Source: Intestinimonas massiliensis (ex Afouda et al. 2020) (GTDB lineage: Bacteria > Bacillota > Clostridia > Oscillospirales > Oscillospiraceae). From it: 64,000 bases of DNA. The translations under genes were made by a program, and so were the position numbers. Below, in pieces: positions 59,934-64,000 of this stretch. The first letter of the stretch is position 1. Every line of letters starts with the position of its first letter. The notes beneath the pieces are model-generated. The model did not search any database. It worked only from the letters and a program-made list of their open reading frames with translations, and was not told the origin of the DNA. The stretch covers positions 685,425 through 749,424 of the forward strand of contig NZ_LR131147.1 in NCBI RefSeq assembly GCF_900626285.1, given 5' to 3'.

Positions 59934-60779
59934 ATGTACGAACAGAACACTTCCATGATGAACATTCCCGAGCAGAACGCTTTCCTGCTTCCCGCCATGG
60001 TAGAGGGCGACTTCAGCAGCGAGGAGATCGCGGAGGATGCCGACGGTCTGCAGATGATGAGTTTCCAGCGGGTGAAGATTCCCGCCGGCGGCCAGCTGCA
60101 GTTCGAGATCCCCACCGAGGACCCGGACAATCCGGACTATGCCCGGACGCTGGAGGGCGTGATTCTCTATAATCACGCCGCCTGCACCCTCTGGCCGGAA
60201 GGCAGTGAGTATGACGAGGACACCAAGCCTCTCTGTTCCTCTGTGGACGGCAAGACGGGAATTGGTGAACCTGGCGGCGCCTGCGCCACTTGCCCGATGA
60301 ACGAGTATGGCTCGGCCCGAGACGGCGGACGGGGCAAGGCGTGCAAGAATATGCGGGACATCTACCTGCTGCGCAGCGGCGAGTATATGCCTCTGCTGAT
60401 CTCGCTCCCGCCCACCAGCATCAAGCCGTTCAAAGAGTTTCTGAACAGAGCCTTTGTCTACCGGCGGCGTGCCACCTATGGCAGCCTGGTGCAGATCTCG
60501 CTAAAGAAGGAAAACAACGGCAGCAACGACTACAGCGTTGCCACCTTCCGTCTCGTGCGCGACTTCCAGGGCGAGGAGTTGAGTCAGATCCGTGCCTATG
60601 CCAATGGCTTCAAGGAGCAGATCAAGCTCATCAACATCCAGCGGGCCCTGATCAACGAAGAGCAGCGCACCAACGACTGCGAGTATGAGATCCCCGCATC
60701 CGCCACCGAAGCCGCAAATCCTGATGGGAGCTATGCGGTCGGAGCGATCAACGGCGACTACGAAAAGCTGCCGGCATAA
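59934..60779 (+). CDS. Hypothetical protein paired with DUF932, with Cys cluster
   Basis: This 281-aa protein has a central Cys-rich patch (LCSSVDG ... GGACATCPMNEYGSA ... GKACKNMRD, about residues 98-141) that could bind zinc or an Fe-S cluster. Flanking regions are mixed alpha/beta. GGAGGAACGAACT precedes ATG 59934. It lies 38 bp after the DUF932 gene and likely shares its transcript. Possibly a DNA-metabolism factor; no family recognised. Confidence 0.65.
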   Translation: MYEQNTSMMNIPEQNAFLLPAMVEGDFSSEEIAEDADGLQMMSFQRVKIPAGGQLQFEIPTEDPDNPDYARTLEGVILYNHAACTLWPEGSEYDEDTKPLCSSVDGKTGIGEPGGACATCPMNEYGSARDGGRGKACKNMRDIYLLRSGEYMPLLISLPPTSIKPFKEFLNRAFVYRRRATYGSLVQISLKKENNGSNDYSVATFRLVRDFQGEELSQIRAYANGFKEQIKLINIQRALINEEQRTNDCEYEIPASATEAANPDGSYAVGAINGDYEKLPA

Positions 60780-60818
60780 TGGATTTTCTGCGGGCATAAC
60801 CGCATGACATGTCATCAA

Positions 60819-60858
60819 GGGATACCTCTGGCTCACGCCGGGGGTATCCCTTTTTTTG
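60819..60858 (+). terminator. Rho-independent terminator
   Basis: The stem GGGATACCTCTGGC/GCCGGGGGTATCCC is followed by TTTTTTTG. It closes the DUF932 unit. Confidence 0.88.
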
Positions 60859-60880
60859 TTTTAGACTGGAGGAAATATAT

Positions 60881-61420
60881 ATGTTGTGTGAAGTACCGTT
60901 AACAAAGGAACAGCAAGAGTTTGCCGCCGAACATCACGGCCTGGTTTATAAATTTCTGAATGATAACCATCTCTCTGAAGACGAATTTTATGACGTGGTT
61001 ATTTTTCCCTATTTAACTGCAGTCCGGGATTACTGTAACAGTTCGTCTGCTCAGAAATACTCGTTCAGCACCATTGCCATGAGGCAAATGAAATTTCGGT
61101 TATGTGATTATTTTCGGGCTCAAGAGCGTCACAAACGAAATGCCGAAATCCTCAGCATTCACCTTGGCCTGTATCCCGACGGCACTCCTTTGGAAGATAC
61201 ACTGGCGGTGCAGGACAAACTGATGCAGGAATTCGAGATGGGCCAGCTGCTCCATGATCTGGCTGGTCGCATTTCCAGACAGCAGATGAACATTGTCCGT
61301 ATGAAAGGTTGCGGCTATGGCGTACGAGAGATTGCCAAAAGCGAAAAGCTCCCTGTCCGGTGTATCAAAGATCTTCTTGAGGAAGCCCATGTGGTGTTTC
61401 TGGAACTCTGCCGCGAGTAA
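60881..61420 (+). CDS. Sigma-70-like regulator of the mobile element (2)
   Basis: This 179-aa protein has a sigma region 2-like part (VYKFLNDNHLSEDEFYDVVI, FSTIAMRQMKFRLCDYFRAQ) and an HTH near the end (MKGCGYGVREIAKSEKLPVR). TGGAGGAAATATAT precedes ATG 60881. With 54615-55190 it gives two sigma-like regulators in the element, besides the one in the AT-rich island. Confidence 0.7.
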   Translation: MLCEVPLTKEQQEFAAEHHGLVYKFLNDNHLSEDEFYDVVIFPYLTAVRDYCNSSSAQKYSFSTIAMRQMKFRLCDYFRAQERHKRNAEILSIHLGLYPDGTPLEDTLAVQDKLMQEFEMGQLLHDLAGRISRQQMNIVRMKGCGYGVREIAKSEKLPVRCIKDLLEEAHVVFLELCRE

Positions 61421-61468
61421 TCTGCCCCGGCGGGAAATCAAAATCATTTTGAATGGAGGTCGAATACT

Positions 61469-61714
61469 ATGACGAAATCGAAGAAATCCATTGTGATGCA
61501 CGGAACGCTTCTGTGCCCGCTGGTTCTGGGCCACTGCGCTTTTCTGCGTGCCAACGGCACCACCTACCGCACCTCGACCGTCGTGGCGATCCACGAGCAG
61601 TCGGCGGATATGATCCATTTTGAGACGCTCAATTCTGACTACTACCTCTCTATGGACCCTTTCCCGATGGCGGCCGTCTTCCCGGCTTATACGGCCCTGG
61701 CCGCGTGCGCGTAG
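61469..61714 (+). CDS. Hypothetical protein of the mobile element, 81 aa
   Basis: This 81-aa protein begins with a basic stretch (MTKSKKSIVMHG) and looks like a small beta-rich domain (CAFLRANGTTYRTSTVVAIH). GGAGGTCGAATACT precedes ATG 61469. A terminator follows. No family recognised. Confidence 0.55.
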   Translation: MTKSKKSIVMHGTLLCPLVLGHCAFLRANGTTYRTSTVVAIHEQSADMIHFETLNSDYYLSMDPFPMAAVFPAYTALAACA

Positions 61715-61750
61715 AATTCAACAAGTAAGGGGCCACGCCCCATAAGTCCC

Positions 61751-61789
61751 GGCCGTGGCAGGCGTCTTTGTCTGCCGCGGCCTTTTTTA
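61751..61789 (+). terminator. Rho-independent terminator
   Basis: The stem GGCCGTGGCAG...CTGCCGCGGCC (61751-61782) is followed by TTTTTTAT. It separates the 81-aa gene from the YkgJ-type gene. Confidence 0.85.
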
Positions 61790-61801
61790 TGGAGGAATAC
61801 G

Positions 61802-62458
61802 ATGGAAGAGCAATCCAAAACCCTTGCCGTGTCGGTACGAGCAAAGGAGTTCGTTTCATATCACTGCAGTTGCTGCGGTCATTGCTGCCGTCATATTGAA
61901 AATTGCGTGATGGTTGAGAGCCTGGATGCCTACCGGATGGCTAAGCACCTGCGTAACCAGCATTGCGGTATCAGCAGCACGGACGATGTGCTGCTCCGAT
62001 ACTGCGAACCCATGCCGCTTACCGATGAAGGTTATCCCATTTATGTACTCAAAACGGTCGGCGCAGATGCCACTTGTATTTTTCTGCGCGAAAACCAGTG
62101 CAGCATCTATGCTGCCCGCCCTCGAACCTGCCGCCTTTACCCGTTCTCGGTGGGGCCTGGTGAGCGTGGACGGGATTTTGAATACTGCCTGTGCTTTGAT
62201 GATAATCAGCAGCATCACTTCAACGGCGGAAAGGTATTGGTAAAAGACTGGCTGTACCACAACTTTCCCAAAGAGGACAAGGAATTTTTGAAGCAACAAT
62301 ATCTGGTTATCCCAGAGATTGGCCGGCTGATGCACCGTATGCCGGAAGAAATGCGCCAAGCAGCTGTATTTAAGATATTGTTCTATCACTCCTATTACAA
62401 TAAATTTGGACAGGAAAGCCGGGCAGCCAGTCCGGCTTTCCCTCCATCTCGTGCCTAA
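61802..62458 (+). CDS. YkgJ-type Fe/Zn-chelating domain protein
   Basis: This 218-aa protein has the YkgJ/Fe-S cluster-like pattern: CSCCGHCCRHIENC near residue 22, then CIFLRENQCSIYAARPRTCR and LYPFSVGPG with FEYCLCFDD. Family members bind a metal or cluster; their reaction is unknown. The C-terminal end (SRAASPAFPPSRA) overlaps a GC-rich hairpin and lies directly at the left end of the IS110 element. TGGAGG precedes ATG 61802. Confidence 0.8.
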   Translation: MEEQSKTLAVSVRAKEFVSYHCSCCGHCCRHIENCVMVESLDAYRMAKHLRNQHCGISSTDDVLLRYCEPMPLTDEGYPIYVLKTVGADATCIFLRENQCSIYAARPRTCRLYPFSVGPGERGRDFEYCLCFDDNQQHHFNGGKVLVKDWLYHNFPKEDKEFLKQQYLVIPEIGRLMHRMPEEMRQAAVFKILFYHSYYNKFGQESRAASPAFPPSRA

Positions 62459-62547
62459 GCTACAATAAGAGGAGCAACTGGCTGACCACTCACTCCTTGG
62501 GCTTGTAAGTCCGTACGAAAGACTGTCAGCCATCCTCTTGTTGTAGC
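62459..62547 (+). ncRNA. Candidate IS110 bridge RNA / left-end structured RNA
   Basis: The left noncoding end of the IS110 element folds as a long hairpin. GCTACAATAAGAGGA (62459-62473) pairs with TCCTCTTGTTGTAGC (62533-62547) with a single mismatch, and inside it GGCTGAC pairs with GTCAGCC, leaving a large loop. IS110-family elements of the IS621 type encode a bridge RNA in this position that specifies target and donor DNA. The RNA may extend toward the transposase start at 62668. Loop assignment is not attempted. Confidence 0.5.
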
Positions 62548-62667
62548 GTTCGATTTCAGCAGGTTGAGCCACCGGATGCCGGGGAGTTCGCGTCACCCAA
62601 TAGATTGAATCGGCAACGAGAAAAGATGGATTCCGGTTGCAGATTCTTTAGTATTGGAGGAATGTGG

Positions 62668-63876
62668 ATGAACAGCGTTGGCATCGATGTTTCCAAAGGG
62701 AAAAGCATGATCGCCGTCATGCGCCCCTTCGGTGAGGTGGTGGTTTCACCCTTTGAAGTGCGACACACCGCCAATGAACTGAACGAACTGGCAGGGCTGC
62801 TCAAAAGTTTGGACGGTGAGACCCGTGTGGTGATGGAATCCACGGGTAATTACCACGCGCCGGTGGCCTGGCTGCTCCACGACGCGGGACTTTATGTCTC
62901 CGTAGTCAATGCAATGCTGGTGCATGACTATGGGAACAACAGTTTAAGACGAGGCAAGACTGACAAGAAGGACGCCGTGAAACTGGCCAACTACGGCCTT
63001 GACCACTGGCTCACACTACCGAAATATGTCCCGGAGGAGGACACCCGGCTCATGCTGAAGACCTGCTACCGGCAGTACCAGCAGTATTCCAAAGTACGGA
63101 CCATGCTGAAGAACAACCTAATCTCCCTGCTGGACACCGCTTTCCCTGATGCAAACCGCCTGTTTACCAGTCCACCCCGCGCCGATGGCAGCGAGAAGTG
63201 GGTGGATTTTGTAGCCGCTTTTTGGCATTGTGAGTGTGTCTGTGGTTTGTCTAAAAAGGCCTTTACCACCCAATACCAGAAGTGGTGCAGAAAGCACGGC
63301 TACAATTTTAGCGAGGATAAGGCACTGGACATATACGCCTCTGCACGTGGACACTTCGGTGTCATGCCGAAAACGGATACGGCAAAACTTTTGGTAGAAC
63401 AGGCTGTTTCCCAACTCCGGGCAACTTCCGCCGCGTTAGCTGCTCTCAAGCAGGAGATGCAGTCCCTGGCCGTTTCTCTACCGGAGTATCCTGTGGTGAT
63501 GGAGATGTTTGGTGTTGGCCCAACCCTCGGCCCCCAACTCATAGCTGAAATTGGCGATGTACGCCGTTTTCATTCCAAGAAAGCGCTGGTGGCCTTTGCA
63601 GGCATTGACGCCCCACCTTACCAATCTGGACAAGTGGATGTCCGTAGCCGTAACATTTCCAAGAGAGGATCTGCCTCACTGCGAAGGACGCTCTTTCTGG
63701 TGATGGGGGTCCTCCTGCAATGCGCTCCAATGGATGAGCCGGTCTACCAGTTCATGAACAAGAAACGCTCTGAAGGTAAGCCCTACCGTGTCTACATGAT
63801 GGCCTCCGCCAACAAGTTCCTGCGCATCTACTACGCTTCTGTGAAAGCCTACCTGGATTCTCTGGAGCATGGCTGA
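62668..63876 (+). CDS. IS110-family transposase (DEDD recombinase)
   Basis: This 402-aa protein has an N-terminal RuvC-like DEDD domain with D7 (GIDVSK), E57 (VVMESTGNYH), D99 and D102 (GKTDKKDAVKLA). Its C-terminal Transposase_20 domain has FGVGPTLGPQLIAEIGDV, AFAGIDAPPYQSGQ and SKRGSASLRRTLFL, including the conserved Ser used for strand cleavage. ATG 62668 has GGAGG 7 bases upstream. All key residues are intact, so it is probably active. Confidence 0.93.
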   Translation: MNSVGIDVSKGKSMIAVMRPFGEVVVSPFEVRHTANELNELAGLLKSLDGETRVVMESTGNYHAPVAWLLHDAGLYVSVVNAMLVHDYGNNSLRRGKTDKKDAVKLANYGLDHWLTLPKYVPEEDTRLMLKTCYRQYQQYSKVRTMLKNNLISLLDTAFPDANRLFTSPPRADGSEKWVDFVAAFWHCECVCGLSKKAFTTQYQKWCRKHGYNFSEDKALDIYASARGHFGVMPKTDTAKLLVEQAVSQLRATSAALAALKQEMQSLAVSLPEYPVVMEMFGVGPTLGPQLIAEIGDVRRFHSKKALVAFAGIDAPPYQSGQVDVRSRNISKRGSASLRRTLFLVMGVLLQCAPMDEPVYQFMNKKRSEGKPYRVYMMASANKFLRIYYASVKAYLDSLEHG

Positions 63877-64000
63877 TTTCCCAGCTCTATACTGTCTGGC
63901 TGACCGCCATTTTTTGAAATGCACAGCGGTTTAATTTGGTGCACCCTTTTCCTTTGCTCGTTTCCTTTGAAAGTTTTACTTGACTTTTGTTAGCAGGTCT

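Larger units (their letters stand above)
62459..64000 (+). mobile_element. IS110-family insertion sequence (right end not resolved)
   Basis: A transposase gene with long noncoding flanks lies at the edge of the window. The left end is placed near 62459 from the start of the structured region; the right end is probably within 63877-64000 or beyond. IS110 elements lack terminal inverted repeats, so boundaries cannot be fixed by eye. The 124 bases after the gene contain no ORF. Confidence 0.7.

Noticed and set aside
62412..62441. Hairpin at the end of the YkgJ-type gene as a terminator.
   Set aside because: The GC-rich stem lies inside the coding region and no T run follows; it may be chance or related to the IS110 boundary.
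1..64000. CRISPR arrays, tRNA or rRNA genes.
   Set aside because: I saw no regularly spaced repeats with spacers, no tRNA-like cloverleaf and no rRNA sequence, although tRNA genes can be missed by eye.

Overview
The window comes from a Gram-positive Firmicute, most likely a gut Clostridia of the Oscillospiraceae (Flavonifractor/Lawsonibacter/Intestinimonas-like). This is an inference from protein style, the GC-rich backbone, AGGAGG-type ribosome sites and gene order (plsX-acpP-rnc-smc-ftsY; rph-rdgB-yhbY-nadD/yqeK-lcp-rsfS). No 16S rRNA or other marker is present to name a species.

Positions 1 to about 31,000 are chromosomal backbone. The left end holds the start of a uridine phosphorylase gene, a secreted protein, a Trk potassium uptake pair (trkA, trkH) and a K+-dependent membrane pyrophosphatase (hppA). 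A long minus-strand block follows: rpsU, leuS, an ECF sigma/anti-sigma pair, rsfS, an LCP wall-polymer ligase, a nadD-yqeK fusion, yhbY, rdgB, rph, ftsY, smc, rnc, acpP, plsX, trmFO, topA, dprA, a SpoU-type methyltransferase and a second potassium system (ktrA, ktrB). Promoters of the form TTGCAA-N17-TATAAT recur upstream of udp, leuS and smc. A 206-bp hairpin-rich repeat sits at the 3' end of rnc and carries a second copy of the end of that gene.

From about 31,000 to the end the window looks like part of an integrative/conjugative element (ICE). It begins with iteron-like repeats, a replication-initiator-like HTH protein and an S1-domain protein. It then has an AbiE toxin-antitoxin pair, a complete Tad-type pilus/secretion operon (two TadE-like pseudopilins, secreted proteins, prepilin peptidase, CpaB-like, CpaE-like, TadA, TadB, TadC, Flp-like pilin), two sigma-like regulators, SSB, a DUF932 protein, several unknowns and a YkgJ-type protein. 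An IS110-family element lies at the right edge. No integrase, relaxase or VirB4/VirD4 gene is visible, so the conjugation core would lie outside the window.

An AT-rich minus-strand island of about 8.8 kb (33.8-42.3 kb) is nested in this element. It is bordered by the intact 3' end plus terminator of the S1 gene on the left and by a decayed copy of the same 3' end plus terminator on the right. It encodes a bacteriocin-like cluster: a 77-aa Gly/Ala/Lys-rich peptide, a SpoIIM/DUF95 membrane protein, two ABC transporters and two small accessory proteins. It also holds a sigma/anti-sigma pair and a secreted protein preceded by a duplicated 33-34-bp promoter-like motif. The SpoIIM-like partner points to a circular (head-to-tail) bacteriocin type of system; this is the most interesting candidate for an undescribed system in the window.
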